Below the pieces are notes generated by a model, which was not told where the DNA came from, searched no databases, and saw only the letters and a list, made by a program, of their open reading frames with translations. DNA of 64,000 bases from Lachnospiraceae bacterium (lineage in GTDB: Bacteria > Bacillota > Clostridia > Lachnospirales > Lachnospiraceae): the NCBI GenBank assembly GCA_017449075.1, contig JAFSKG010000036.1, positions 1 through 64,000 of the forward strand, written 5' to 3'. Numbering within the stretch: position 1 is the first letter of the stretch; each line of letters opens with the position of its first letter. Below, piece after piece: positions 52,324 through 63,171 of the stretch. Position numbers and translations under genes: made by a program.

Positions 52324-54640
52324 TGGATTAAATAAAGAACAAAGAGAAGCAGTACTTTATAATGAAGGTCCGCTACTTATTATTGCCGGAGCTGGTTCGG
52401 GAAAAACAAGGGCGATTACATATAAGATTGCATATCTTGTAGAAAGTGGTGTGGACCCTCAAAATATACTTGCAATTACATTCACCAATAAGGCTGCTTC
52501 CGAGATGAAAGAAAGAGTTGAGAATCTACTTGGAAACAACTCAAAAAAAGTTTTCATATCAACCTTTCATAAATTTTGCGGTAGAGTTTTAAGAGTATAT
52601 ATAGAATCTATAGGATATAATAGAAACTTTTCAATATATGACTCTGATGATCAAAAAAAATTACTTACAAAAATTATAAAAGATTTAGGTTATGATGATA
52701 AGAAAGTAAAAGCAAGAGCAGCTGCTAATCATATTTCATATTGCAAAAACCATGGAATAAGTTTAGATGATTATAAAAAATCGGCAAAAGGCGATATGGA
52801 AAGAGTCTATGCACGATGTTTTGAAGAGTATGAAAATAGAATGTTTAAAAATAATGCTATTGATTTTGACGACATGCTGCTTCTTACTGTAAAGGTTTTA
52901 AAGACAAATGATGCAGCAAGAGAATTATTATCTTCAAAGTTTAAATATATATTAGTGGATGAGTACCAAGATACAAATCTTGTACAGTTTGAGATAATTA
53001 AGTTACTCACAAGAGACAATAATAATTTTCTCACTGTAGTTGGAGATGACGACCAAAGTATATATAAATTTAGGGGGGCAGACATAAGGAATATACTTGA
53101 GTTTGAGCATGCTTTCAACAATGCAAAAGTAATTAAACTTACACAAAACTATAGGTCAACAAATAATATTTTATCAGTTGCAAATAGTGTCATTAAAAAT
53201 AATAAGGGTAGAAAACAAAAAGAGCTTTGGTCTGAGAATGGTGATGGAGCAAAAATCGTATTCACAGAATATGAAGATGATAGTAAAGAGAGTTATTCTA
53301 TAATAAATGACATTAAAAAGAGAGGCAATTATAAAAATACAGCGATATTATATAGGACTAATGCTCAGTCTAGAAAGTTTGAAGAAATGTGTGTGTCACT
53401 TTCTATACCATATACCTTAGTTGGTGGAGTAAACTTTTACGAAAGAAAAGAAATAAAAGATGTGCTGGCATATATGCATTTGTTAGTAAATCCAAGTGAC
53501 ACAAATAGTTTGTTTAGGGTTATAAATGTTCCAAAGAGAGGAATTGGAGACACAACAGTAGCTAAAATACTTGATTATGCTGGAAACAATAACCTGACTC
53601 CATTTGAGGCAGTATTCAGTTTTGAAAAGATTGATTTGAGTACAAAAATTAAAGAGAAGATAAAAAGTTTTGCCGAACTTATTGTGGAACTTAAAAGTGA
53701 AAACGAGATAGATGGGATTATAGATAGATTGCTGAAAAACTGCTATGAAGAGTACTTAATAGAAGAATATGGCGATGAAGAAGGAAAAGATAGACTTGAG
53801 AATATTACTGAACTTAAAAACAAGGCAATAACTTTCAAAAATACATATCCAGAAAATGCAGAGAATGACATATTGAGAGATTTAGCCAAGAATATGTCTG
53901 CACACGTAATTCTTGAAGATTTTTTATATGAGATAGCACTCGTATCTGATATAGATGAATTGAATAGCAATGACGACAAACTGACTCTAATGTCTTTACA
54001 TGCATCAAAGGGACTTGAGTATACAAATATATATTTGACTGGAATGAATGAGGGAATATTTCCTTCATATCAAGCTATAACTGCTGATGATAGTGATGCA
54101 GAGATAGAGGAGGAGAGAAGGCTGTGCTATGTAGGTATGACAAGAGCTAAAGAAAACTTGTATTTATCTGCTGCGAGAAGAAGAATGCAGAATGGAAAGT
54201 ATAATGATTATCTTGTCAGTAGATTTGTAGACGAGATAGAGGATGGACTTATAGTTAAAAACATTTTGTCACCTCACTTTAGATTTGATGATGAGTATGA
54301 AGATAATGATTTCTGGAGTTATAAGAAAAGGGGTAGTTTTGCTAAAAAGAGTTTTAATAACTACATTTCAAACAATAATTATGATAATTCAAGTAGCAGT
54401 GTAGGAGTATCAAAAATAGACTTAAAGAAAAGTATTGACTCATATAGGACGGGAAAAAATATTGTAAAAGCAACATCACTTGACTATAAGGTGGGTGATA
54501 AGGTAAGCCATATAAAGTTTGGCGGTGGTGTGGTAAAAAATATTGAAGATGTCGGAAGAGACTATGAAGTAACAGTAGATTTCGACGAAGTTGGAACAAA
54601 GACATTATTTGCAGCATTTGCAAAATTAGAAAAAATATAA
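52313..54640 (+). CDS. pcrA: ATP-dependent DNA helicase PcrA (UvrD family)
   Basis: The 775-residue superfamily 1 3'-5' helicase works in excision repair and replication restart. Motif I is AGAGSGKT (about 26-33), followed by ITFTNKAASEMKERV, motif II DEYQDTN, VVGDDDQSIYKFRGAD, TLMSLHASKGLEY and VGMTRAKENLYL. The C-terminus has a Tudor-like domain (KVGDKVSHIKFGGGVV) that binds RNA polymerase in PcrA. AAGGAAG fixes ATG 52313; a GTG 6 bp upstream lies inside that site. Confidence 0.96.
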   Translation: MDLSGLNKEQREAVLYNEGPLLIIAGAGSGKTRAITYKIAYLVESGVDPQNILAITFTNKAASEMKERVENLLGNNSKKVFISTFHKFCGRVLRVYIESIGYNRNFSIYDSDDQKKLLTKIIKDLGYDDKKVKARAAANHISYCKNHGISLDDYKKSAKGDMERVYARCFEEYENRMFKNNAIDFDDMLLLTVKVLKTNDAARELLSSKFKYILVDEYQDTNLVQFEIIKLLTRDNNNFLTVVGDDDQSIYKFRGADIRNILEFEHAFNNAKVIKLTQNYRSTNNILSVANSVIKNNKGRKQKELWSENGDGAKIVFTEYEDDSKESYSIINDIKKRGNYKNTAILYRTNAQSRKFEEMCVSLSIPYTLVGGVNFYERKEIKDVLAYMHLLVNPSDTNSLFRVINVPKRGIGDTTVAKILDYAGNNNLTPFEAVFSFEKIDLSTKIKEKIKSFAELIVELKSENEIDGIIDRLLKNCYEEYLIEEYGDEEGKDRLENITELKNKAITFKNTYPENAENDILRDLAKNMSAHVILEDFLYEIALVSDIDELNSNDDKLTLMSLHASKGLEYTNIYLTGMNEGIFPSYQAITADDSDAEIEEERRLCYVGMTRAKENLYLSAARRRMQNGKYNDYLVSRFVDEIEDGLIVKNILSPHFRFDDEYEDNDFWSYKKRGSFAKKSFNNYISNNNYDNSSSSVGVSKIDLKKSIDSYRTGKNIVKATSLDYKVGDKVSHIKFGGGVVKNIEDVGRDYEVTVDFDEVGTKTLFAAFAKLEKI

Positions 54641-54657
54641 ATTATTTGGAGGAGATT

Positions 54658-56058
54658 ATGGCAAAAGTAAAAATTGTCGATACAACATTGAGAGATGCAC
54701 ATCAGAGTTTAATAGCTACAAGGATGCCTTACGAGGTAATGGAACCCGTGCTTGACGATATGGACAAGGTAGGATTTTATTCTGTTGAGTGTTGGGGAGG
54801 AGCAACTTTTGATGCTTGCCTTAGATTTTTAAAAGAGGATCCTTGGGAGAGACTAAGAAACTTTAAAAAGCACTTTAAAAATACAAAACTTCAAATGCTT
54901 TTTAGAGGACAAAATATCTTGGGCTATAATCACTATGCTGATGATACAGTAGAGTATTTTGTAAAAAAATCTATTGAAAATGGTATAGATATTATAAGAG
55001 TATTTGACTGCCTAAATGATATTAGAAATTTAAAAACTTGCATTGACGCAACTAAGAAAGAGGGAGGACATTTACAAGTTGCATTTTCTTATACATTGGG
55101 TGATGCATATACACTTGAGTACTGGGCAAAGCTTGCAAAAGATTTAGAGAATATGGGGGCTGATTCTCTTTGTATAAAAGATATGGCAGGACTGTTACTT
55201 CCATATGCTGCCGAAGAATTGGTTAAGACTTTAAAGAAGTCTACTAAGCTACCTGTTGAGTTACATACACACTATACATCTGGCATGGCATCAATGACTT
55301 TACTTAAGTCTGTAGAAGCTGGCTGCGATATAATTGATACAGCCCTTTCGCCATTTGCTCTTGGCACTTCACAACCTGCAACAGATGTTATGGTTAAAGC
55401 ATTTGAAGGAACACAGTATGATACAGGTATTGATATAAATAAACTTATAGATTTAGCTAAGTATTTTAGTAAGTATAGAGATGAGTGCCTGCAGAATGGA
55501 TTACTTAGTCCAAAGGTACTTGGAGTAAATGTAAATACATTGAAATATCAAGTGCCAGGTGGTATGTTGTCAAATCTTATTTCACAACTTACTGAAGCTG
55601 GAAAACTTGACAAACTTGATGAAGTGCTTGAGGAGATTCCAAAGGTTCGTGAGGATTTTGGACAGCCACCACTTGTTACACCTTCATCACAGATAGTTGG
55701 TACTCAGGCAGTGTTAAATGTATTAGCAGGTGAGAGATATAAGATGGTACCAAAAGAGTCTAAAAAATTAGTACATGGTGAGTTCGGACAAACTATAAAA
55801 CCTATGAATCCAGAAGTTGTAAAAAAGATTTTAGGCGACGAACCACAGATAAAGGGAAGGCCTGCTGACAACATAAAGCCACAGTTAAAAGATTTTGAAA
55901 AAGAAATGGGATTCTATAAAGAGCAAGATGAAGATGTATTGTCTTATGCATTATTCCCAGCAGTTGCTAAAGAATTTTTTGAATATAGAATGACAAAAAA
56001 GACAGGTGTTGATTCAACACTTGTTGATAGAGAGCAGGCAGTATATCCAATACAATAA
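54658..56058 (+). CDS. oadA: Oxaloacetate decarboxylase alpha / pyruvate carboxylase subunit B, carboxyltransferase
   Basis: The 466-residue protein has a carboxyltransferase TIM barrel starting [17 protein letters not shown], the metal- and biotin-site lysine region (CIKDMAG), [11 protein letters not shown], and a conserved C-terminal PYC/OADA domain. There is no biotinyl domain; it would be on a separate protein. The usual partners (beta and gamma/delta subunits, or a biotin carboxylase) are not in the window. Decarboxylase or carboxylase function therefore cannot be decided. GGAGGAG before ATG 54658 fixes the start. Confidence 0.9.
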   Translation: MAKVKIVDTTLRDAHQSLIATRMPYEVMEPVLDDMDKVGFYSVECWGGATFDACLRFLKEDPWERLRNFKKHFKNTKLQMLFRGQNILGYNHYADDTVEYFVKKSIENGIDIIRVFDCLNDIRNLKTCIDATKKEGGHLQVAFSYTLGDAYTLEYWAKLAKDLENMGADSLCIKDMAGLLLPYAAEELVKTLKKSTKLPVELHTHYTSGMASMTLLKSVEAGCDIIDTALSPFALGTSQPATDVMVKAFEGTQYDTGIDINKLIDLAKYFSKYRDECLQNGLLSPKVLGVNVNTLKYQVPGGMLSNLISQLTEAGKLDKLDEVLEEIPKVREDFGQPPLVTPSSQIVGTQAVLNVLAGERYKMVPKESKKLVHGEFGQTIKPMNPEVVKKILGDEPQIKGRPADNIKPQLKDFEKEMGFYKEQDEDVLSYALFPAVAKEFFEYRMTKKTGVDSTLVDREQAVYPIQ

Positions 56059-56078
56059 AATTAAGGAGAGTACTTAAT

Positions 56079-56963
56079 ATGAAAGGTATTATTCTTGCAG
56101 GTGGGTCTGGCACTAGATTATATCCACTTACTATGGTTACTTCAAAACAACTACTTCCTATATATGATAAACCAATGATTTATTATCCGCTATCAGTGCT
56201 TATGGGAGCTGGAATACAAGATATACTCATTATTTCAACTCCACAAGATACTCCAAGGTTTAAAGATTTACTTGGCGATGGAAATCAATATGGTATTAAT
56301 TTGTCATATAAAGTTCAACCGAGTCCAGATGGCTTGGCGCAGGCGTTTATAATTGGAGAAGAGTTCATAGGTAATGATACTGCGGCAATGATTCTTGGCG
56401 ATAACATATTCTATGGACATGGATTTACAGCTAAGACAAAGAAGGCAAGCGAGATAAAAGATGGTGCTACAATTTTTGGTTACTATGTTGACGATCCAGA
56501 GAGATTTGGAATAGTGGAATTTGATAGCAATGGCAAGGCCATAAGTATAGAGGAAAAACCTGAAAAGCCAAAATCAAACTACTGTGTAACTGGACTTTAC
56601 TTCTATGACAACAATGTTGTTGAGTATGCAAAGAGTTTAAAACCTTCTAAAAGAGGTGAGTTAGAAATTACAGATTTGAATAGAATTTATCTTGAAAATA
56701 ATAGTTTAAATGTTGAATTATTAGGTGCTGGATTCACATGGCTTGATACTGGAACTCATGAATCATTGGTTGAGGCAACTAATTTTGTTAAAACCATAGA
56801 AGATCACCAACATAGAAAAATTGCGTGTTTGGAAGAAATAGCATATCGTAATGGTTGGATTGATGATAATAAAATGCAAGAAGCGTATGAAATATATAAA
56901 AAGAATGAGTATGGAAAATATTTAAAAGACGTTCTTGATGGAAAGTATATTAAGCAAGTATAA
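56079..56963 (+). CDS. rfbA: Glucose-1-phosphate thymidylyltransferase
   Basis: The 294-residue nucleotidyltransferase makes dTDP-glucose, the first step to dTDP-L-rhamnose. The N-terminal [14 protein letters not shown] with [12 protein letters not shown], the catalytic [10 protein letters not shown] and [13 protein letters not shown] are all present. AAGGAG lies upstream. It is followed by rfbB and rfbD, with 14-bp gaps. Confidence 0.97.
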   Translation: MKGIILAGGSGTRLYPLTMVTSKQLLPIYDKPMIYYPLSVLMGAGIQDILIISTPQDTPRFKDLLGDGNQYGINLSYKVQPSPDGLAQAFIIGEEFIGNDTAAMILGDNIFYGHGFTAKTKKASEIKDGATIFGYYVDDPERFGIVEFDSNGKAISIEEKPEKPKSNYCVTGLYFYDNNVVEYAKSLKPSKRGELEITDLNRIYLENNSLNVELLGAGFTWLDTGTHESLVEATNFVKTIEDHQHRKIACLEEIAYRNGWIDDNKMQEAYEIYKKNEYGKYLKDVLDGKYIKQV

Positions 56964-56977
56964 ATAGGAGGCTTCTT

Positions 56978-58006
56978 ATGAATATAATAGTAACAGGTGG
57001 AGCTGGATTTATTGGCGGGAATTTTATGCATTATATGGTGAATAAGTATCCAAGTGATAATATCATTTGCATAGATTCACTTACTTATGCTGGTAATATG
57101 GAGACACTAGAACCTATTAAGAACAAAGCTAATTACAAATTCTATAAAGTTGATATTACTGATCGTAAGTCAATTTATGAAATATTTGAAAAAGAAAAAC
57201 CTGATTACTGTATAAACTTTGCTGCAGAGTCACATGTAGACAGATCAGTTGAGAATCCAGAAATATTTTTAAAGACAAATATTTTAGGGACTCAAGTCTT
57301 GATGGATGCATGCAGAAAATATGGAATCAAAAGATATCATCAGGTATCTACTGATGAAGTATATGGAGATCTACCACTTGAGAGATTAGACCTTCAATTT
57401 GACGAAACATATCCTATAAAGACATCTAGCCCCTACTCTGCTTCAAAGGCATCAGCAGATTTATTAGTCATGGCATATCATAGAACTTTTAAGCTGCCAT
57501 GCACTATAAGTAGATGCTCAAACAACTATGGACCATACCATTTTCCTGAGAAATTGATTCCACTTATGATAAGTAGAGCACTAAATGATGAAAAATTACC
57601 TGTCTACGGTGAAGGAAAAAATGTTAGAGACTGGTTATATGTAGAAGACCATTGCCGTGCTATTGACATGATAGTAAGAGGCGGAAGAGACGGAGAAGTT
57701 TATAATGTAGGTGGACATGAGGAAAAGGCAAACATTGATATAGTTAAATTAATACTTAAAAAGTTAAATAAACCAGAGTCACTAATTGAATTTGTAAAGG
57801 ATAGACCTGGTCATGACCTTAGATATGCTATGAATCCAGCTAAACTTGAAAAAGAGTTGGGATGGAAGCCTTCTGTAACATTCGAAGAGGGCATCGATAA
57901 GACGATTGCATGGTATTTAAATAATAAACCTTGGTGGGAACATATAATAAGCGGTGAATATCAAAAATATTTTGACAAGATGTATGGATATAGAATGGAA
58001 AAATAG
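56978..58006 (+). CDS. rfbB: dTDP-glucose 4,6-dehydratase
   Basis: The 342-residue short-chain dehydrogenase/reductase-family enzyme converts dTDP-glucose to the 4-keto-6-deoxy sugar. NAD-binding GGAGFIGGNF, AAESHVDRSV, the catalytic TDE in STDEVYGD, and the YxxxK pair in YSASKASADL are intact. AGGAGG precedes the start. Confidence 0.97.
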   Translation: MNIIVTGGAGFIGGNFMHYMVNKYPSDNIICIDSLTYAGNMETLEPIKNKANYKFYKVDITDRKSIYEIFEKEKPDYCINFAAESHVDRSVENPEIFLKTNILGTQVLMDACRKYGIKRYHQVSTDEVYGDLPLERLDLQFDETYPIKTSSPYSASKASADLLVMAYHRTFKLPCTISRCSNNYGPYHFPEKLIPLMISRALNDEKLPVYGEGKNVRDWLYVEDHCRAIDMIVRGGRDGEVYNVGGHEEKANIDIVKLILKKLNKPESLIEFVKDRPGHDLRYAMNPAKLEKELGWKPSVTFEEGIDKTIAWYLNNKPWWEHIISGEYQKYFDKMYGYRMEK

Positions 58007-58020
58007 GTTGATAAAGATTG

Positions 58021-58881
58021 ATGGATAATGACATTAAATATGTATTGGTGACAGGTGCTACTGGGCAACTTGGATCTGATATAGTTAAGGAACTGAATAG
58101 CAGGGGCATTCACAATATAGGAATTGGTAGTGCTGATTTAGATATTACTGATGATGAGGCAGTGTTTAACTTTTTTAATTCATATAAGTTTTCTTATGTA
58201 ATTCACTGCGCGGCTTATACAAAGGTTGATATGGCAGAAGATGATAAAGATACGAATTATTCAATAAATGTTCATGGCACTTCAAATATAGTTGCACAGT
58301 GTTATAAGTATAATATTCCTATGGTATACTTTTCTACAGATTATATTTTTGGCGGAGATGGAGATAAACCATACAAAGAGGATGACAAAGCAAATCCTTT
58401 AGGTGAGTATGCAAATGCGAAATATCAGGCAGAACAAGAAGTTAAAAAACTTGATAGATATTATATAGTTAGAATATCTTGGGTGTTTGGTAAGAATGGC
58501 AATAATTTTATAAAGACCATGATTAGGTTATCAGAGACAAAAAAGGAGTTGAATATTGTTTCGGATCAGATAGGTTCTCCAACTTATACAGTCGATTTAG
58601 CCAATGCCATTGTGGATATGATTGGAACTGAAAAGTATGGTGTATATCATTTGACGAATGAAGGTTATGTATCGTGGGCAGATTTTGCTAGAGAAATTTT
58701 TAAGAAAACAAATAAAGATGTAGTAGTTCATGATGTAACAACAGAAGAATACAATGCAAAGGCAAAAAGACCTAAAAATTCAAGACTTGATAAATCGAAG
58801 TATTTAAATGCTGGATTTAAAAAAATGCCTGCTTGGCAAGATGCACTTGATAGGTATTTGAAAGAGATTAATGTTTTGTAG
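58021..58881 (+). CDS. rfbD: dTDP-4-dehydrorhamnose reductase
   Basis: The 286-residue NAD(P)H-dependent reductase performs the last step of dTDP-L-rhamnose synthesis. It shows the Rossmann motif GATGQLGSD, AAYTKVDMAE, STDYIFGG, and the active-site YANAKYQAE (YxxxK). ATG 58021 is used; an in-frame TTG is one codon upstream. The 3,5-epimerase gene rfbC, needed between RfbB and RfbD, is not in this cluster. Confidence 0.95.
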   Translation: MDNDIKYVLVTGATGQLGSDIVKELNSRGIHNIGIGSADLDITDDEAVFNFFNSYKFSYVIHCAAYTKVDMAEDDKDTNYSINVHGTSNIVAQCYKYNIPMVYFSTDYIFGGDGDKPYKEDDKANPLGEYANAKYQAEQEVKKLDRYYIVRISWVFGKNGNNFIKTMIRLSETKKELNIVSDQIGSPTYTVDLANAIVDMIGTEKYGVYHLTNEGYVSWADFAREIFKKTNKDVVVHDVTTEEYNAKAKRPKNSRLDKSKYLNAGFKKMPAWQDALDRYLKEINVL

Positions 58882-58889
58882 GAGATTTT

Positions 58890-60236
58890 ATGGGAAGATA
58901 TTTTGGAACTGATGGATTTAGAGGAGAGGCAAATGTGTCGCTCACTGCTGACCATGCATTTAAAATTGGTAAGTTTCTTGGATATTATTATAGTAAAATG
59001 AATAAGAATTGCAGAATTGTAATTGGTAAAGATACAAGAAGGTCTAGTTATATGTTTGAATATGCAATAGCTGCTGGGATTACTTCAACAGGTGCAGATG
59101 CATATTTGCTTCATGTTACAAGTACACCATCAATTAGTTATGTTGTAAGAACAGAACAATTTGATTTAGGAGTTATGATTTCTGCATCTCATAATGTATA
59201 TAGCGACAATGGAATAAAATTGATAAATGCAAATGGAGAGAAACTTGAAGAGAGTGTAACTGATATTATAGAAGATTATCTCGATGACAAGTTGCCTGAG
59301 GTTCCATATGCAACTAAAACTGATATTGGTAGGACGGTTGACTATTTTGCTGGAAGAAATAGATATATAGGATATCTTATTTCTATACCAATGAATAGTT
59401 TTAAAGGTAAAAAGGTTGCACTTGATTTGGCAAATGGTTCTGCATTTCAAATTGCAAAAAGTGTTTTTGATGCACTTGGAGCAGAGACATTTGTAATCAA
59501 TAATAATCCAAATGGTTCTAATATAAATGACAATGCAGGTTCTACACATATAGAGGGACTTCAAAAATTTGTTATTGAGAATAAGATGGATATAGGTTTT
59601 GCATATGATGGAGATGCTGATAGGTGTATGGCCGTAGATGAAAAAGGTAACATAGTAGATGGCGACAAGATAATGTATGTATGTGCTAAAGCTATGAAAG
59701 ATGATGGAAAACTAAAGAAAGATACAGTTGTCACTACAGTTATGTCAAATCTTGGTCTTTATAAGGCGTTTGATAAAATTGGAATTAAATATGAAAAGAC
59801 TGCAGTTGGAGATAAGTATGTTCAGGCATGTATTTCCGAAAATGAATATTCATTTGGCGGAGAACAATCTGGTCATATTATTTTTGCAAAACATGCAAAT
59901 ACTGGAGATGGTGTACTAACTTCACTTAAACTAATGGATGTAGTTATAAGTAGTAAGATGTCACTAAGCGATCTTACAAAAGATGTTGAATTATACCCTC
60001 AATTGCTAAAGAATGTTAAAGTAAATGATAAAAATAAATGTATGGAAGATAAAGATGTGCTTACAATTAAAGCTTCTGTTGAAAAAGAACTTGGCGATGA
60101 TGGAAGACTATTATTAAGAGCATCAGGAACTGAAAATGTTGTGCGAATAATGGTGGAAGCAAAGAGCAATGATTTATGCAAAAAGTACGTTAAAGATATT
60201 GAAAATACAATTATCAAGAAAGGTTATGCTGTGTAA
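58890..60236 (+). CDS. glmM: Phosphoglucosamine mutase
   Basis: The 448-residue enzyme converts glucosamine-6-phosphate to glucosamine-1-phosphate for UDP-GlcNAc and peptidoglycan. It has the N-terminal FGTDGFRGEAN, the phosphorylated serine Ser100 in ISASHN, the metal loop DGDADRC, GGEQSGHI, and the phosphate-binding RASGTENVVR. GGAG lies 6-7 nt upstream. It overlaps the LTA-synthase-like gene by 1 bp. Confidence 0.97.
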   Translation: MGRYFGTDGFRGEANVSLTADHAFKIGKFLGYYYSKMNKNCRIVIGKDTRRSSYMFEYAIAAGITSTGADAYLLHVTSTPSISYVVRTEQFDLGVMISASHNVYSDNGIKLINANGEKLEESVTDIIEDYLDDKLPEVPYATKTDIGRTVDYFAGRNRYIGYLISIPMNSFKGKKVALDLANGSAFQIAKSVFDALGAETFVINNNPNGSNINDNAGSTHIEGLQKFVIENKMDIGFAYDGDADRCMAVDEKGNIVDGDKIMYVCAKAMKDDGKLKKDTVVTTVMSNLGLYKAFDKIGIKYEKTAVGDKYVQACISENEYSFGGEQSGHIIFAKHANTGDGVLTSLKLMDVVISSKMSLSDLTKDVELYPQLLKNVKVNDKNKCMEDKDVLTIKASVEKELGDDGRLLLRASGTENVVRIMVEAKSNDLCKKYVKDIENTIIKKGYAV

Positions 60237-62014
60237 TGCTTAGAGTGGTGCTAACAAGTATATTTGTCTTTTGTGTATCTCAATGTATATGTACTGGCAG
60301 AGTGCAATTTATACCAAAACGAAAAGGAATGATTATATACAATTTTCTGGTAGTATTTTGTATCTATTCATTTTTAAATATATTTATAAATAATTATCAA
60401 ATTAACTTTTTATTTATAATAACATTTTTTTATTTGATTTCAATAGCAATGTATTATGTGCATGAGTTTAGAGGAACAAATATAAATCTTTCAGATATTC
60501 TATCACTTAATACTGCGAAGGAAGTCGCAGGGGGATATAAATACGAGATTAAGCCTATATTTATATTAGTGCTGCTATTTATTGTTGCTGAATATATACT
60601 ACATATTTTTGTGTTAAAAATTAATATAGTTGGCATACTTGAACAAAAGTTTAAAACAAATATTGGGAGATATGTTTTTTTCTGGAATGAGATATTTCAA
60701 ATACTGTGTTTTTTGTTATCGTTTTTCTTCCTAAAGGACAAAATATCACAAAAACAGTATGATTATTCGTTAAATGCAGGTGAAAATGAAGGCTATATTT
60801 ACAATTTCTTTTCATCTATTCCAATATTTCATAGAAGCAGAGAAGATGCGCTTTTGGCTGAAAAAACTGCACTAGATTTTATAAAAACAGTGTTTGGGAT
60901 TGCTAAAGAAAATATTAAGAATAAGAACACAAAAAGTTCACACGATTATGTCACTATTTGTAATAGTAGATTTAAAGATTATACATTACAGAATCCTGAA
61001 GCGCCACATATATTGGTCATAATGAATGAGAGTTTTGGAACTGCACATAGAAGAATAAAGACTAATATAGAAGTAACGCCATATTATGATAGTTTATCCA
61101 ATGTTACTAAAGGAAATTTATTTGTTAATACCTTTGGTGGTGGTACAGCTAACACTGAGTTTGAATTCTTGACAGGTATGACTATTGGAAATTACCCATA
61201 CCCTGTTATGCCATATAATAATTTTGTTAAAAGAAAAAAATATAGCATTGCAAGATATTTTAATAATCTAGGTTATAAAACTATCGCTATGCACCCATAC
61301 ACAGCAACAAATTATCATCGAGATAAAGTTTATAAAAGATTTGGATTTGACGAGTTGTTGTTTTATGAAGATTTTAAAAACAAGCAATATGTTAGAAACT
61401 TCGTAAGCGATAGGTCAATGTACGAAGAGATAATTAGAAGGTTTAGAAGCGTAAGGTCAAATGGACATAAATTGTTTTTGTTTGGGATTACTATGCAGAA
61501 TCATAGTGGCTATAAGGACTTTGATGGAGCAGAAGTTTTATCTCATATGACGAATTATAAGGATAGAGAGGCAGTTGATGCATATTTGTCGCTTATGAAA
61601 ATTTCTGATGAGGCTATTGAATTACTTATTAATTATTTTGACAGCATTGAAGACCATGTCATGATATTGTTCTTTGGAGACCACAATGCAAGTTTTGGTA
61701 CAGAGATTAATAAGATTGTTTATGAACAAGGTCTAGATTATGAATGTTCAAATGCATATATGACTCCATTTTTCATATACGACAATAAAAATAGAAAAGA
61801 TGAGTATATAGATGCTATTTCTGCTAACTTTTTGAGCATAGAGTTGCTCAAAAAGGCGAAATTACCTTTTGATGCATTACACGATATGTTAAATGAATTA
61901 TATAAAAAGTATTCAGTTTATAACTATCACAAGGCATTAAAAAAAGACGATGGAAAACTCTACGATATACCATACGATAAGTTTATGAGATTGGAAAAGG
62001 AATATCTTAAGTAA
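60236..62014 (+). CDS. LTA synthase/phosphoglycerol-transferase-like sulfatase-family membrane enzyme
   Basis: The 592-residue protein has five membrane helices in the first 170 residues and a large extracytoplasmic sulfatase-fold domain. Metal and nucleophile residues resemble LtaS: ILVIMNESF for the first metal Glu, GGGTANTEFE with the nucleophile threonine near residue 304, FGITMQNHSGY, and FFGDHNAS for Asp/His. Family members polymerise glycerol phosphate or transfer phosphoglycerol/phosphoethanolamine to envelope polymers. The exact product cannot be told. The context (rfb genes, glmM) supports envelope assembly. Confidence 0.88.
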   Translation: MLRVVLTSIFVFCVSQCICTGRVQFIPKRKGMIIYNFLVVFCIYSFLNIFINNYQINFLFIITFFYLISIAMYYVHEFRGTNINLSDILSLNTAKEVAGGYKYEIKPIFILVLLFIVAEYILHIFVLKINIVGILEQKFKTNIGRYVFFWNEIFQILCFLLSFFFLKDKISQKQYDYSLNAGENEGYIYNFFSSIPIFHRSREDALLAEKTALDFIKTVFGIAKENIKNKNTKSSHDYVTICNSRFKDYTLQNPEAPHILVIMNESFGTAHRRIKTNIEVTPYYDSLSNVTKGNLFVNTFGGGTANTEFEFLTGMTIGNYPYPVMPYNNFVKRKKYSIARYFNNLGYKTIAMHPYTATNYHRDKVYKRFGFDELLFYEDFKNKQYVRNFVSDRSMYEEIIRRFRSVRSNGHKLFLFGITMQNHSGYKDFDGAEVLSHMTNYKDREAVDAYLSLMKISDEAIELLINYFDSIEDHVMILFFGDHNASFGTEINKIVYEQGLDYECSNAYMTPFFIYDNKNRKDEYIDAISANFLSIELLKKAKLPFDALHDMLNELYKKYSVYNYHKALKKDDGKLYDIPYDKFMRLEKEYLK

Positions 62015-63171
62015 TGGTTATATATTTTGACAATTCGGCTACGACAATTGTTGACAAAGATGTTTTAAAGTCGATGAATGATTTTAATGAGAATTATTAT
62101 GCAAATCCGTCTGCATTACATCGTTTCGGATATATTGTAGAAGAAGAAGTAAAAAAATGCAGTGAAGATATTGCAAAAATTATTAATTGTGATAGTTCGG
62201 AGATTATATGGACTTCTGGTGGTAGTGAGAGTAATAATTTAGCAATACGAGGTTATATAGAAGCTTATAAAAGGATTGGCAATAGGATAATAACTACTAG
62301 CATAGAACATCCTTCAGTATACAATGTTTTTAAGAAATATGAAAAAGAAAATTTTGACGTCATATATCTTGGAGTTGATAGAAAGGGGCATATAGATATT
62401 GAGAGTTTAAAACAATCAATAAATGAAAAAACTATTTTGGCGTCAGTAATGTTTGTCAATAACGAGATTGGATCTGTGCAAAAAATTGAAGAGATAGGTA
62501 ATTTAGTTAAAGATATAAATAGTAAATGTGCATTTCATGTAGATTTTGTTCAAGGATTTTCAAAGTATAAGATAGATGTTAAAAAGAGTAAGATAGATTT
62601 TTTATCTATCAGTGCTCATAAGTTCCATGGACCAAAGGGCGTTGGTATCTTATATAAGAATAAAGATTTTAGGATTGACCCTTTGGTACTAGGAGGAGGG
62701 CAACAACATGGTCTTCGAGCAGGGACATTAAATACTACTGGCATAGTAGGTGCCACTATAGCTGCAAAAAATTCATACGACAATCTAGATATAAATGTTA
62801 AAAAATTGAGAGAACTTAGAGATTATGTTATTGATGAATTAGCAAAAATTAATGATAAATATGGTATAATATCTATTAACACTTGTAAGGATGACACTTT
62901 TGCTCCACATATAGTATCAGTAAGTTTTAATGGAATTAGAGCTGAAGTTATGTTACATGCACTTGAAGAAAAAAATATATATGTTTCCGCGGGTTCTGCC
63001 TGCTCATCACATGATAAAACAGTGAGTAGCACATTGAGAAGTATAGGACTTGGTAAAGATATTGCAGGTTCAACTATAAGATTATCTTTTGGCAAATATA
63101 ATACAAAAGAAGAGGTGGATTATTTCATTAAATCAATTGATGAGATTATACCAAAACTTAAATTAAAATAA
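62014..63171 (+). CDS. Cysteine desulfurase (NifS/IscS family)
   Basis: The 385-residue PLP enzyme takes sulfur from cysteine for Fe-S clusters or tRNA thiolation. It shows YFDNSATT at the N-terminus, TSGGSESNNLAIRG, HVDFVQ, the PLP lysine Lys203 in SAHKFHGPKG, and the persulfide cysteine Cys330 in SAGSACSSHDK. The loop near Cys330 is short, as in group II/NifS-like enzymes. No scaffold gene (iscU, nifU) or thiI/mnmA is adjacent, so the acceptor is unknown. It overlaps both neighbours by 1 bp. Confidence 0.94.
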   Translation: MVIYFDNSATTIVDKDVLKSMNDFNENYYANPSALHRFGYIVEEEVKKCSEDIAKIINCDSSEIIWTSGGSESNNLAIRGYIEAYKRIGNRIITTSIEHPSVYNVFKKYEKENFDVIYLGVDRKGHIDIESLKQSINEKTILASVMFVNNEIGSVQKIEEIGNLVKDINSKCAFHVDFVQGFSKYKIDVKKSKIDFLSISAHKFHGPKGVGILYKNKDFRIDPLVLGGGQQHGLRAGTLNTTGIVGATIAAKNSYDNLDINVKKLRELRDYVIDELAKINDKYGIISINTCKDDTFAPHIVSVSFNGIRAEVMLHALEEKNIYVSAGSACSSHDKTVSSTLRSIGLGKDIAGSTIRLSFGKYNTKEEVDYFIKSIDEIIPKLKLK

